Source of the DNA: Didymella arachidicola
Lineage: Eukaryota > Ascomycota > Dothideomycetes > Pleosporales > Didymellaceae
Direction: 5' to 3'
Length of the DNA stretch: 64,000 nt
Assembly (NCBI GenBank): GCA_016630955.3
Contig: CM049992.1
Span: forward strand, 1,240,001 to 1,304,000
Below the pieces are notes generated by a model. The model was not told the DNA's origin and did not search any database. It was given only the letters and a program-made list of their open reading frames with translations. Position 1 is the stretch's first letter, and each line of letters starts with the position of its first letter. Positions 10,622-21,314 of the stretch are shown here, piece by piece. The position numbers and the translations under genes were made by a program.

Positions 10622-11846
10622 AGTGGCACTTCACACGCAAACAACGTTTTCAGTTGTTTGACAACGGCTCATGCATACATCGTGGTTCGTGTCGGCGGTG
10701 CAATTACTGGGTGCGCAGAGTCTGCAAAACGGTATAGGGTATGTCTCGGAGCTACGGGACCATCAGCGCATTAAGTGTGCGCAGGGGTTCTTGGGAGCAA
10801 AGATTCGATCTCCCCAAAGCTATATCAACGCCAAATTCATAAATAAGAAGTTTGATGTCAAATTGCTTGGGTGCAACTTTCTATATAGAGAAAAGGAAGT
10901 GGCGGCGACGATCGATTTGATTTTGTTCGAGAGCGTTAGTCAGCGAAGCTAAGGGGTGGAGCCGCGGCTGGGTGTGGGGCTGGACTGATCGCTCACACCT
11001 CACCTCCAGCCCCAATGGACTCATAACATGGACCGAAAGTCAGATAACGAGCCTGCGCTGCGTCTCGAGTCATCTGTGGCCCTGACTCGAATTCCTGTAC
11101 CACCAGCAGATATCGTCAAGCTCGGTCAAGTTCAGCGCGAGAATTCCTTCTACAACCTGCCTGGGCAAGCCTAGGTTTGGAAAGAGCAAAGCATCGACAC
11201 GGCGCCCTTCGTAGACATTACAAAGTTACGGACATCTTGGAACATACTACCGTCATGAGTCTTGTTTGTTATTGTTCAATCCAGCCTCCCCTGGCTCAGC
11301 TTCCCCTCAGAAGACTTGCTTCGACACATTGAAGCTCTCCGTGCGGACCCAATCTTGCTCTGGACTTCCGCTGTTTATCTTCCAGATCGACGGTGCATGA
11401 CCTTACAACATTACAGCTTATAATTATCTCGCATATGAGCACTGCTTCGTATTTCTGGCCTGATTTCATTACAGACGCCTTATTTCCCAACTCAGTCTGC
11501 AACGCGATTTCCTCGAGGGGACATTTTCGCACAGCTTGGGTCAACCGTGCACTTTTGCTGCGTGTTGTGGCTATGACTGTTAATGTTGATTTGCTGTTTG
11601 TCAGACTTAGAAGGTGCTCAGATGGCCTCAGAACAGTGGTGTCACCGCTGAAGACCATGATATGTGACATCACATGCACGTGCCAGGCTCGTAAGGTGGA
11701 AAAGGGCATGAGAGGAAAGTGCACGTGAGAAGAAAGAGACATGCTGTGATGCGTTCATTCTAATGAGCCATGATTTCGTCCAATGCGCGCCGGTGAGATG
11801 AAAATGCAACAACGCCGATCAATCATAAAGTTCGACTTCTGCGCTC
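10622..11846. other. intergenic; one short frame of doubtful status
   Basis: About 1.2 kb without a firm gene. At 11028-11174 a 48-codon ATG frame (MDRKSDNEPALRLESSVALT...) is followed, after its TAG, by further protein-like sequence in the same frame to about 11250. It could be a broken gene or an unrecognised small exon. Confidence 0.35.
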
Positions 11847-12799
11847 CTAGCGCCTCTTCCCGCCCCCACCCATTTTGTTCGCCAGATATTTGGTACCTTC
11901 TTTCTTGATAATGGGCAATGCGTATGCTGTGAACATGCCCATCGCCTGCTTCTGCCATTCCGGCTGCCCTGGTCGGCCGTCTCGGTCACGGCGGTCGTAG
12001 TCGCGGTCTCGTCGGTCTCTGTATTTCGAACCACTGCTGCCAGCTGCCAGCATCGAGAAGAGCGCATCGTACGGTGTTGACTTCTTGCGGTCATCTTTCC
12101 TGTCGTCACGGTAGCGATCATCTCGACGATCGTCGCGGTAGCGGTCCCTTCGATCTCTGTCGTCCCGCCGCCTGTCACGATCCCTGTCATCGTAGCGGTC
12201 TCGACTGCGGTCTCTGCTTCGGTCCCTGCTTCGGTCCCTATCGTCACGGCGGCGGTCACGTCGATCTCGGTCGTCGTCTCTTCGGGGCCTGTTGTGTCTG
12301 TCGTCGCTCACGTAACCGCGGTTGTCGCGCCGGCGATCGTCGCGGCGAGGGTGCTCATCGTACGAGTCGTAATGATCGCGTGGGCGTCGGTCGCTATCTC
12401 TCGTGGTGTTGCTTCGTCGCGGTGGTCTGGCTGGGGGTACATCGGAGTCTGACTCGGAAGCGGAGTAGGATCTATGTTTGCGGGGTCGCGGTTGGCTCTC
12501 TGAGTTGCGGTGAGTATTACATCATGCGCGGAAAGGTGGTTGGTGCCTACCTCTTGGTGGAGGCGGCGCGTCGTCTTCGTAGCGCTCCTTGTGTCGCCGC
12601 GAGTCTCGTCGGTTGTCTTCGTACCCGCGGTTGCTTCGAGGATCTTCTGTCGGTGTTTGTGGCGCCCATTTCGGTTTGCCGTCTTCGTAGCTATCGAAGC
12701 GGTAGCTGGGCTCAGCTGAAATTGTCAGCACGGCTAATTGTTCGATAGGGAAGAACAACACCTACGACGCCGCGGTGGAGAGTCGTCACGTCTGCCCAT
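11847..12799 (-). CDS. RD-repeat (arginine/aspartate-rich) nuclear-type protein
   Basis: Three exons are read at 12766-12799, 12551-12715 and 11847-12499, giving 283 aa. Introns 12716-12765 and 12500-12550 both start GTAGG and end in CAG, and phases fit. The protein begins MGRRDDSPPRRPEPSYRFDSYEDG and contains a long run of RD/DR/RS dipeptides (about residues 125-190), as in the charged domains of splicing or mRNA-processing factors. The C terminus is different and more ordered: STPYDALFSMLAAG, then a second RD block, then QPEWQKQAMGMFTAYALPII and a glycine/arginine end. An RNA-related role is inferred only from composition. The low-complexity block is also visible as near-repetitive DNA at 12090-12300. 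Confidence 0.75.
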
Positions 12800-14429
12800 G
12801 TTTGCAGTGTATTGTTAAAGATGTTGTTGAAAGCACAGCGTAAGTCTACAGTAATAGAGCAGGACCCTGGTATTCTAAGCCTCAGTCTCACATGACAGTT
12901 GCGTCACGCCTCCAATCAGTGTGACCCTCTAGCGTGCAGTCGAAAGTTCTGTGGGCCAGCTCGAGAACGGCCACAGGCACAAAAGGCTGCAACTCAGCAG
13001 GCCTCAGCGTGGCACACGGTGACTGGGCGCGCGGCTGTGCTACGGTTGAGTCGCCATCATCGTGCATGCCGCCCAAGTTCGCCGCCTGCGAGGATCGCTG
13101 CTCGTAAGCCACCTCTGGCAAGAGCGCCCCACGGGCCGTGAAAGCCGAGTGCCTCCCCACACATCGCAGCCTTTCACAGGCGATCAGGGTCCACTTGTAG
13201 GGCTTTCGAAGGCAGCGGTGTGCTACGTACAATCTACAATTGGATGCGAAGCCGTATTTGTCTGATGATTCCATGTGCAGGCGGTCAATGTGAAAGTCGC
13301 AGCCTGGGGCGCCGCCGGCATGACCGCGCCCCTCGAACGTCTCAGCTCAGCAGGCATCGCAGCACTGCCCGCTTGATTTGAGAGCCCTGCAAGTCGGTAG
13401 TCGCTGCAATAGCCTGTAGGTCCACCAGTGCCAGAGTACTGCAAATCACTTCACATGATCAACAGATTGAACAAGAGGTTTACGCTACTAAATTTCGGTG
13501 GTTGCTCCTGCCTTGTTGGGCTTCTTAACTTGTCACTCACGGGCCGGCCCTACTTGGATTTTATCATATTTTCCCTCACCATTTCGAGGCATATGACCCA
13601 GCCATTACTTCAATTGTCATCTCAGCACTCCTATCTCGCGCAGACGCTGCGTGATGTGTTAGTAACGGCTGGATGCTGTTCAGAACATGTGTGGTCGTGA
13701 ATGGCGTTGCCAGACAAGGCGGAATAATGTACGTATGCTGCTGACACGATAGAGTAAACACCTTGATATTCTTTCAATACTGTTTACAGGCGCTACTTAA
13801 AGATCTGGGCATGAGTTAGAGGTAGGCATCACGGTTTTGAGCTTGTATAGTACAATGGACCTTGCGAATATAACGCAGCAGATATCTCTAATTTCACATT
13901 TCACAACGACAGAACCAGAGTGTGACGGATCCCAAGACACGAAAAGACTGCTTCCCGAAAAGTTTAGCAAGCATTTATTTGAGATCGCTTACTCTCTGTG
14001 CTTCTGCAATCATCTCCAGCAGCATTTGAGAATACTTTGAAGGTAAACCAACGACTAACAAATCTTTTCAACCTACTTGCTAACATCCCTTCGAAATCCG
14101 GCCCAGCCCCCCCCCCCCCCCTCCGGCCATATTTAGCCTTTACGACGCGCATCGTAACCCGAGAGATCGATGTTCTTACCGTGCCCCATTACTGTCAATG
14201 GAACGTTGATGGGGAATTCATGTCACAAATTAGACAGGCTCCAGCTTCTCAGATGCTGAGTTGATGCGATCTGAGGACCCTCAGGGTCGCCTTTTGACGT
14301 TCACCATACCCCACTGTAGGAAACGCGAGAGAAGAAGCAAAACACCAATAGAACGTACAAATACAATTCAAACTCCAAGACTATGCTGTGCTATGCTTGC
14401 TGAATCGCTCCTTCACTTTCGACCCTCAT
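12800..14429. other. intergenic; poly-C tract
   Basis: No gene supported over about 1.6 kb. A poly-C run of about 14 nt lies at 14108-14121. Short frames at 12888-13444 and 13837-14264 lack motifs. Confidence 0.4.
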
Positions 14430-14899
14430 CTATGCCTTCGCGGCCTCAAGCAGCTTGGTGTGCTGCTCGGGGTGCGTCTTCTCAATATTGCCCTTGGCAA
14501 CCTTCTTCATCATGAAGTTCCCATCAATAACCACATCCTCAGTCAGCTTCCCGCCCGTAACGCGCCACTTGCCCGCGATAGTCAGGATGCCGACGGGAGG
14601 CTTGGCGTTAACCAGGGAGTCGACGCCGTCGGCGGTGTTGGTGAGGGTGAGCTTGTATGTCGTCTGTGATTGGTTAGTTTGGGGCACTATGAATATGAGG
14701 AGAGGGAATGTACCTGGCCGATGGGCTTCTTGTCGGTGACGGTATAGGTTGCGGATGTTGCTTTGTCACCCGACTCGAAAGAGTAGCTGACGAGCGCGGG
14801 GCAGAGGGTCTTGATCATGAGTTCGTGGTTGTGAAGGGCGGCGATGACGACGGAGGCGTCGGTGCTGCCGATGGAAGTCTCGATGTGGGAGGTAGACAT
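14430..14899 (-). CDS. small DUF7053-like protein
   Basis: Two exons, 14714-14899 and 14430-14663, give 139 aa. Intron 14664-14713 (50 nt) starts GTACAT, has an ACTAACC branch region and ends CACAG; the phase is 0. The sequence runs through LHNHELMIKTLCPALVSYSF, KATSATYTVTDKKPIGQTTY and a strand-rich KWRVTGGKLTEDVVIDGNF region ending in a Lys/Glu helix. The HNHExMI motif followed by a beta-sheet region resembles the fungal DUF7053 proteins (START/polyketide-cyclase-like in shape). The assignment is from memory of the motif only. No signal peptide is seen, so it is probably cytosolic. Confidence 0.8.
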
Positions 14900-16690
14900 T
14901 TTGAAGTTGGGGTTGTTGGTTTGATTTCTCGAGGTGTAAGTGGTAGAATGTAATGATAATAATGGACTCGAAGTCGTTGATGTGAGTTATAGTAGTGTAG
15001 TAGTGTTGATGAGACGCGCTGCTGTGATGGCCTTCTTCAGCTGATGAGGCGTCCATCTTATATGCATACCTGGCCCATCACGAAGTAATCCTCACGGCTG
15101 CACTCAAACCGAACTCCAAATCCCCTCAAACGCGCTGCCCTGCATAATCTATCTTCGTGCTACTCGCCTAACCGTAAATACACCAAATGCACTTCGTGCC
15201 TTACACATTGGTACGACACCGATGATCCCCCGGCTCTGAAAAGGAGGCCAAGACGTAAATAGCAGCCATCGAAACGTACCGTGTTGTTTCCGCGAGTAGG
15301 CGCCGTCAAAGCGCGGCATTCGTGCGGAGGCCTTGCGATATGGGACCCTGAGCTCTGACAGCAGCCGGTTTGGTGCAACGAAACTTGCAAAGGCGCGTCG
15401 ATCGGCTAGCCGAACCATTGCGCTGTAACTGCGGCTCTGGTGTTTGACGAGACATGTGCAGAGCCAAAAATATTGGCACTTGAGACACCCAAGTGGACTG
15501 ACAGTCAGTCTGTAACTGCGACGAGCAAGAAGACGCGACTGCACAAGCTGACTGTAGCTGCACAGCATTGGCATTGCTCGCTGCTGTCAGCATAACGCGT
15601 CTCTCACCGACAGAATTGACTGCGTCAGTACAAATCCTCAAAGTACCGCGGATAGGGTCATGTCAACATGCTGACGGTGCATATCCGCGCGGAGTCGATC
15701 TCCAGCAGGGTGGGATTGGCCGTGCTCGGTTGTGTTGATGCGAAGTGTTCGTGGTTTCGTTTCGCTGGTCGGAGGTTTCATGACGGCAAGCGGATTTGGG
15801 GAGCCGAAAGACGCTAGATCGACGCACTAGAACGATGATCTTTCTGCAGCGTGGTAGTTACATCTTCAACCAAGATTACCTTGTCTTTCTCGCTATCACG
15901 AACAAGGGCAGTTGGAATTGAGCGCGTATTCACCACTTGTTTCTTGTGTGTTTGAAGCTCGCTTGGACTCTGGGCGACTTTGCGCCATCTCACCAGCATG
16001 ATTAGGATTCGTTGCCAATGAACTCTATTCACGCCTAAGCAGAAAGCCTGATGCTATTCATATTCAGGCAATCTGACACCACGGAGCCGCCATTTACCGA
16101 CTACTAACCATCAAGGAGCCTAACATAATTGGCAACTGTCTGAAGCTTAAGCTTCACTTACACGATGCGGGCATACAATATAAATGATTGAGGCTATTCA
16201 TTGTAAAGTGTTTCGTATGTCTCGCATTGCGTCTACGACGGGAAAAATCGCTACTAAAATGATCTGGAGAAGTGTCTCGCTGGACATTCATTCGTGCCAG
16301 CGCTGCTTCCTCTTTGTGCTTCTCCCGTCGGCAGGCACAACAGCAAACCTCGTATCTTTAGTCAGGCTACTTACATGGTTCTGGACTGGGGCGCGGCCCA
16401 CCACATGCACACGACAAGCGATCCAGTAGCAGCGAGCCTAGCAACAGAGACAAAGTACACTGTGGATCGTGTGATATCAAGTACAGAGACGCGCCAGACG
16501 CTAGCCCCGAATGCAGATGCACAGCATCATTGGCCTACGACAGATATCAGGCCAGGAAGGCAAATAGAAGTTGTTCAAAAAGAGGAAAGCAAAGTATGAT
16601 CCGCAATTGAACTCCAGAGCTACGAGGGGTATATCCAGAACGTTGAACTTCATCCAAAACAATGACTTCAGCTGCTTGAGCGTCGTCTCT
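14900..16690. other. intergenic, no gene seen
   Basis: About 1.8 kb. The largest frame (minus, 15149-15574) is Cys/Arg-rich without recognisable motifs or splice context, so nothing is called. Confidence 0.4.
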
Positions 16691-18724
16691 CTATACAGCG
16701 ATTGGCGGCGATCCAAACGCGAATTCATCGTCATCATCAAAGAAGGAACTAGCTTCTTGCGTAGACAAACCAAAGTCGCTGAATCGTCGGGATGTCGGGA
16801 TCAAGGTCGTGGTCGTAATCGTGGGAAGAGAATGGGAAGCAGGTGTAGTAGATGCAAGGCAAGGCTTTTTCGCTACCGGCGCTAACTTTTCCAGCGGTTC
16901 CATTGGTCTTTTAGACCTTGACTGAGCTGCCATGTGTGGCCTTCGGAGAGTCGGAGGCATAATACCATCTGACTCGGGATCAATCCTGCGCATGTTCGCT
17001 GTTCGCCGTAAAGGTCCAGGGGGAACAGAGAGAGGTGGTCTCGGGGGTCTGTTTGGTACAGCTGCCGTCACGGTTGGGAGCAGGGGCTTTGTGGCGGGCC
17101 TTATGCTTGCCATCGTATCTGCTCTGTGTACGAGATGTGATTGTGGCTGTGTATTCTTCTGTTGCAGCTCAGGTCGCAGGCATGGTAGCTGTGGCTCATC
17201 GTCCAGGGAGAAGGCAAGATCTTGAGTGGACAGCGGAGGCACCGATTCAGTCACTGACGGTGGTGGTGCGATGATCTTTGAAGTTATAATCTGCGGTGTG
17301 GGGTCCGCAGAGAGTTCGCGTGCGATCTGTGTACCACTATCGAGGAAGTCGTCCCAGCCACCCGAAGTGAACGCTGGAGGCGCAGTGGGCTGACAGCGTT
17401 CAGTTTGTGCTCTTGAAGCCGGCAGCCCTGGCAGCTTGAAGCTAGGATTTGAGCTGATCTGCGGTTTCGATTTGCTCAAAGGTGGCTTGGGTCCTTTTAC
17501 CAAGGTTGGCGGGCGCATTTGTCTATTAATCGCGGGCAGCTTGAACCCCGGATGTGTGATCTCACGTAGTGGAGTTGTAGAAATATAATCGGTCGCAACA
17601 CGTACGGGGTATTGTGTCCTCACGAAAGGGTACTTGGCATCGTTGCGATACTTCGCAGGGAAGGGCACCCGCGTGATGACAGTCTTCGTCCCTGCAAGCT
17701 GACCATCCAGAGTAAGGCACTCTAATCGCTCGTTCTCGACTCGGAGAATGCGTACATGCTGACTCTTAGACAGCTGACTGCTCGTATTCAGATCTCTTAG
17801 ACACACTACCACGCATCCTATTTTAACTCGTAATCGATGCGGAGGTATTCCGATTGGACTGAGCTTGTAGAGCAGACCATGAGCGGGCGACCAGCTTGAA
17901 GAAGAGGACGGTGCGTCATGAGAGAGAAGCTCAATGATTTCGCCAGGCAGCTTGTCGAGCGCAGACTCAACGGCTTTGTTCTTAGGACCGTGTATGCGCG
18001 TGAAGTCAATATCCTCTTTGATGGTGTCGCTCTTTAATGATTCTCGGGGCTGCAGTCGCGCAACATCGTTGTACGGCGAGTGCTGGCTCTTCTGAGGGGT
18101 CTGCTTACGAGAAATCGGTGGTGCTGTCGTTGGGAGATGAGGAATCGCTATCGACTCGCGGATGGGTTCTTCCGTTGGATCTGACATGACCAGTTTGTGC
18201 ACTTCTAAAAGTGTATCGTCGTCCAGCTCATCATCGACCCAGTGTCCCATATCTTGGGCAGGCACATCTGGTAGGTCCAGCATGACATCTTCCAAATCAT
18301 CGTCATCATCGAAAGGCTCCTTCTCGATGTCCTGCGCAATGATCTCCAGTGCCTTGGCCAGCTTCTCTTCTCTTCGCCTTTCTTCTTCTTTGCGCCGTTC
18401 CTCCTCTTGTTTCTTTTTGTTCACACCCAAGAATGCTTCCATGCCCTTCTTCAGATTGGCCTGAGTATGGCTATACCCGATTAATTGTGTCGCCAGCCCC
18501 ACACCCAGCTGTTTTCTGATGGCCGTCTCTTTGCGCTCTTTATCCTCGCGCCTTTCCTTCGCAAACTTGCGCCTCTTCTCTGCTTCGCGCTCGCGTACCG
18601 CGCGTTGCTCGAGTTCGAATCCACGCTGCAGCTGTTTGTGTGTGCGCTCGGAGATGACAGGTCCATTCTTTTTGTACGCTTTCTTGACTTCGGTCGACGT
18701 TTGCGCAATGTGTTGCGGCGGCAT
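16691..18724 (-). CDS. large coiled-coil/disordered protein, function unknown
   Basis: An uninterrupted 677-aa frame with ATG at 18724. Residues about 25-125 form a highly charged coiled coil (ELEQRAVREREAEKRRKFA and later KKKQEEERRKEEERRREEKL). An acidic block (DDDDDLEDVMLDLPDVP) follows. Around residues 250-370 lies a more ordered region (GPKNKAVESALDKLPGEIIE, RLRVKIGCVVVCLRDLN). The rest is Pro/Ser-rich with short motifs: GWDDFLDSGTQIARELS, LSTQDLAFSLDDE and a related C-terminal GLSTQEASSFFDDDDEF. The two STQ-type repeats recall a short linear motif seen in several ascomycete nuclear proteins, but I cannot assign a function. Nuclear location is a guess from the KR-rich stretches (RSKRPMEP, AKKPCL). 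Confidence 0.8.
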   Translation of the reverse strand: MPPQHIAQTSTEVKKAYKKNGPVISERTHKQLQRGFELEQRAVREREAEKRRKFAKERREDKERKETAIRKQLGVGLATQLIGYSHTQANLKKGMEAFLGVNKKKQEEERRKEEERRREEKLAKALEIIAQDIEKEPFDDDDDLEDVMLDLPDVPAQDMGHWVDDELDDDTLLEVHKLVMSDPTEEPIRESIAIPHLPTTAPPISRKQTPQKSQHSPYNDVARLQPRESLKSDTIKEDIDFTRIHGPKNKAVESALDKLPGEIIELLSHDAPSSSSSWSPAHGLLYKLSPIGIPPHRLRVKIGCVVVCLRDLNTSSQLSKSQHVRILRVENERLECLTLDGQLAGTKTVITRVPFPAKYRNDAKYPFVRTQYPVRVATDYISTTPLREITHPGFKLPAINRQMRPPTLVKGPKPPLSKSKPQISSNPSFKLPGLPASRAQTERCQPTAPPAFTSGGWDDFLDSGTQIARELSADPTPQIITSKIIAPPPSVTESVPPLSTQDLAFSLDDEPQLPCLRPELQQKNTQPQSHLVHRADTMASIRPATKPLLPTVTAAVPNRPPRPPLSVPPGPLRRTANMRRIDPESDGIMPPTLRRPHMAAQSRSKRPMEPLEKLAPVAKKPCLASTTPASHSLPTITTTTLIPTSRRFSDFGLSTQEASSFFDDDDEFAFGSPPIAV

Positions 18725-19246
18725 GGCGGCGCATCGTGGGGTCGGTGCAGGGGTGCTGAGAGATGATGCTCAAGCGCGACAGCAGCGGCTGGATGTTGTG
18801 CGCTAAATCGCTTGGCGCACGCGTAATCACGTGAAACTGACCGTTCAGTAACCTATTAATACACAACCAATTATACAACAGCTAATAGAATGTCTGACTC
18901 CGGACTCCATATGTAGTCGATTTCAAACGGGTCCTCAGCATGGGACGTGAGTTAGGGGGCACTGAATCTGGCCCGGCAGCACGACGGAAGAAGAAGAAGA
19001 AGCAGACGCACCGTGCAACAGAGACCTAAGTCTGAACAGATCCATCACGCATTGACACGTTATTAAAACTCCTATATCAATGTTGTAGCGCGGTCTTGTT
19101 GAGATGCTGAGGTGTTCCTGCCTTTCTCCAAGACACTGTGGGGTCGGTCGATCCCAATCAATCCTGCAACGTCCCCCCGGAGGCCATAAGTTTCCTCCGA
19201 CCACCGCTAATCTGCGTATAGTCGGTTCTTCAACATTCGAAAGGAC
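18725..19246. other. divergent promoter region
   Basis: The interval between the coiled-coil protein gene (minus) and the HET gene (plus). No gene is visible. Confidence 0.4.
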
Positions 19247-19293
19247 ATGCGACTTAAATCATCATGAGAGTCCCTTGGGAAACGCACTTGTAA
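19247..19293 (+). promoter_or_regulatory. two overlapping upstream ORFs before the HET gene
   Basis: uORF1 (19247-19267) encodes six residues before TGA. uORF2 starts at 19264, overlapping that stop as ATGA, and encodes nine residues before TAA at 19293. The main ATG follows at 19303. Such an arrangement would be expected to lower translation of the HET protein if the transcript starts upstream of 19247. The transcription start is unknown. Confidence 0.45.
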
Positions 19294-19302
19294 TATCTCA
19301 GC

Positions 19303-21108
19303 ATGACAGATGGGGTTGCAGAGCCCCGCAACTGCTACACCCCTCTTGCGGGCGTCCCTGAACGGCGACTCCAGGAATTCCGGCTCATCACGCTGTTGCC
19401 AGACCAATTCCCCGACCGCATTCGATGCGAACTTGAAGTGTATCCCCTTCACGACCCCCCTCCATATGAGACTGTCTCTTACGCTTGGGGAGATCCAAAT
19501 GACACCGCAGTAATCGAAGTTGATGGCACAGAGCTTTACATCCCAAGCAACCTGGAGGGTTGTCTCAGAGAACTCCGCCTGCAACTGGAGTATCCTGGTG
19601 ACTTGCCGCTGCTCCCTCTGTGGACAGATGCGATATGCATCGATCAGGTCAATCTCGAGGAACGTGCCGTGCAAGTGGAGAACATGGGCACGATCTACCG
19701 CAGGTGCTCGTCAATGTATATCTGGCTGGGACCGACAAACCCAAATCTTGGCAACCGGAGTCCATTTGAGATGATTACTCACTTCTACCACGACAAGCAC
19801 TTTCACGAGTTGCCAGGCTTCACACCGAATGAGAGGACCGACTCTTGGGAGTTCGAAGACAACCCTACGTATCGAGAGATATACAGTCTGTTCCATGACA
19901 GTATATCGAGGCCCTGGTGGGAGAGACTGTGGTGCGTGCAGGAGGTAGCTCTGTGTCCCAAAGCCATCGTTCGTATGGGCTCGTGGTGGATACCCTGGTC
20001 GTTCTGGTTGGAAGCACGAGAGAATCATAGCAATCACAGCGGTGGCTGCTGCAAAGGACTTGCAGAATCCATGCCTGCGAAATACGCCTACTTCGCCGAC
20101 CCCATGCTGTTCTTGTCGACGAGATCTGAAGGGACCAGCGTTGACGACATCATTGTATCTCTCAGACACAAGCTCTGCAAGGATCCGCGAGACAAGATCT
20201 ATGGCTTATTAGCTTTGCTTGAGAATGGACAGGCTCTGGACTTACGGCCAGACTACACAATGCCAGTGAGCGACCTCTATCGAAAAGTTACGCAAGTCAT
20301 CATTACACAATCGAATGGAGATCTACGCTATCTGACTGGCAGTGGTCTCGGATCAAACACCTATCAGCTCCCAACCTGGGTACGTGATTTCGCAGCGCCT
20401 CTACATCCTGTCAGAGCAAGTAACGAACGCAATCGTTTCAACAAGTACAATCTATACTCTGCATCTGGAGAGACGAAGAGCGAGGCAACGGTTTTGGGTG
20501 AGGACATCCTCTGTCTGTTAGGAACATTCGTCGACACTGTCAGCTGCATGGGAACTACGATCGATTACCGAGACTGGAATCATCCCCAAGGCGTCTTACA
20601 CGGTATACAGGCATGGGCAAAGCTGGCAGGTGTCTCAATCCCAGATACCCACTGCACGCCCGGATCGGCGCAGGAGCGATTCTGGCGCACTATCATGGCG
20701 GATAGCTCCGTGGATGACGATGAGTATGCGAGAATCCCGGCTGCTTCACACGTCGAGCTATCGTCATGGTTCCCAACAGTAAAGAGCTCTATCGATCAAG
20801 GACGAGACCCGCTTGTCACACCCTATGTATTTTCATTCTGGTCTGCCATTTCCGGACGGACTTTCTTCATTACGGAGGGTGGCCATATGGGTTTGTGCTT
20901 TCCACATGCGCGACCCGGAGATGAAGTATGGGTGCTTGCTGGAGGCAAGGTACCATTCGTACTCCGTCGATTCGATTCGGCCGCTGATACATCTGACGCG
21001 CCTACAAGAACCTGCAAGTTGGTTGGAGAATGCTACCTCGACGGCTTCATGGATGGAGAGGCTTTGCAGAAGGAAGGAATCATAATGGTGCCTATTCACC
21101 TGAGCTAA
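19303..21108 (+). CDS. HET-domain (heterokaryon incompatibility) protein
   Basis: A single-exon 601-aa protein. The HET domain is complete: block 1 is YETVSYAWGD at residues 55-64, block 2 is LWTDAICIDQ at 106-115 followed by VNLEERAVQVENMGTIYRRC, and block 3 is RPWWERLWCVQEVALC. The conserved DPRDKIYGLLALL follows. The C-terminal GDEVWVLAGGKVPFVLRR and GECYLDGFMDGEA segments are usual for this family. HET proteins trigger cell death when incompatible hyphae fuse, but most members, like this one, are uncharacterised. No NACHT, WD40 or patatin partner domain is present. The gene lies at the left border of the transposon nest. Confidence 0.95.
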   Translation: MTDGVAEPRNCYTPLAGVPERRLQEFRLITLLPDQFPDRIRCELEVYPLHDPPPYETVSYAWGDPNDTAVIEVDGTELYIPSNLEGCLRELRLQLEYPGDLPLLPLWTDAICIDQVNLEERAVQVENMGTIYRRCSSMYIWLGPTNPNLGNRSPFEMITHFYHDKHFHELPGFTPNERTDSWEFEDNPTYREIYSLFHDSISRPWWERLWCVQEVALCPKAIVRMGSWWIPWSFWLEARENHSNHSGGCCKGLAESMPAKYAYFADPMLFLSTRSEGTSVDDIIVSLRHKLCKDPRDKIYGLLALLENGQALDLRPDYTMPVSDLYRKVTQVIITQSNGDLRYLTGSGLGSNTYQLPTWVRDFAAPLHPVRASNERNRFNKYNLYSASGETKSEATVLGEDILCLLGTFVDTVSCMGTTIDYRDWNHPQGVLHGIQAWAKLAGVSIPDTHCTPGSAQERFWRTIMADSSVDDDEYARIPAASHVELSSWFPTVKSSIDQGRDPLVTPYVFSFWSAISGRTFFITEGGHMGLCFPHARPGDEVWVLAGGKVPFVLRRFDSAADTSDAPTRTCKLVGECYLDGFMDGEALQKEGIIMVPIHLS

Positions 21109-21314
21109 GCGACGACTACTGTACTTTCAAAATCGTTCATCGACAGACTTTCAAACTCCTCAGGTAGTCGCAGGTCTTGTGCATGCCGCGCACAACAACT
21201 GCACATGTCTAGGTCGTCTGTAAGGACACAGTCCGTGTCATAACTTCCCTTCGTCTAGCTCCTTCCCAAAGTGTCACTCAACGCATAAAGAAACAAGCCC
21301 AGCAATGCTCACTA
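21109..21314. other. 3' flank of HET gene up to transposon insertion
   Basis: Short spacer ending at the TA target dinucleotide (21313-21314) of the first pogo element. Confidence 0.5.

Noticed and set aside
12090..12300. Apparent CRISPR-like or tandem DNA repeat
   Set aside because: The near-repeats encode the RD-rich low-complexity region of a protein; spacing is irregular and there are no unique spacers.
12074..12748. Plus-strand frame over the RD-rich gene
   Set aside because: It is a shadow of the arginine/aspartate repeats of the spliced minus-strand gene.
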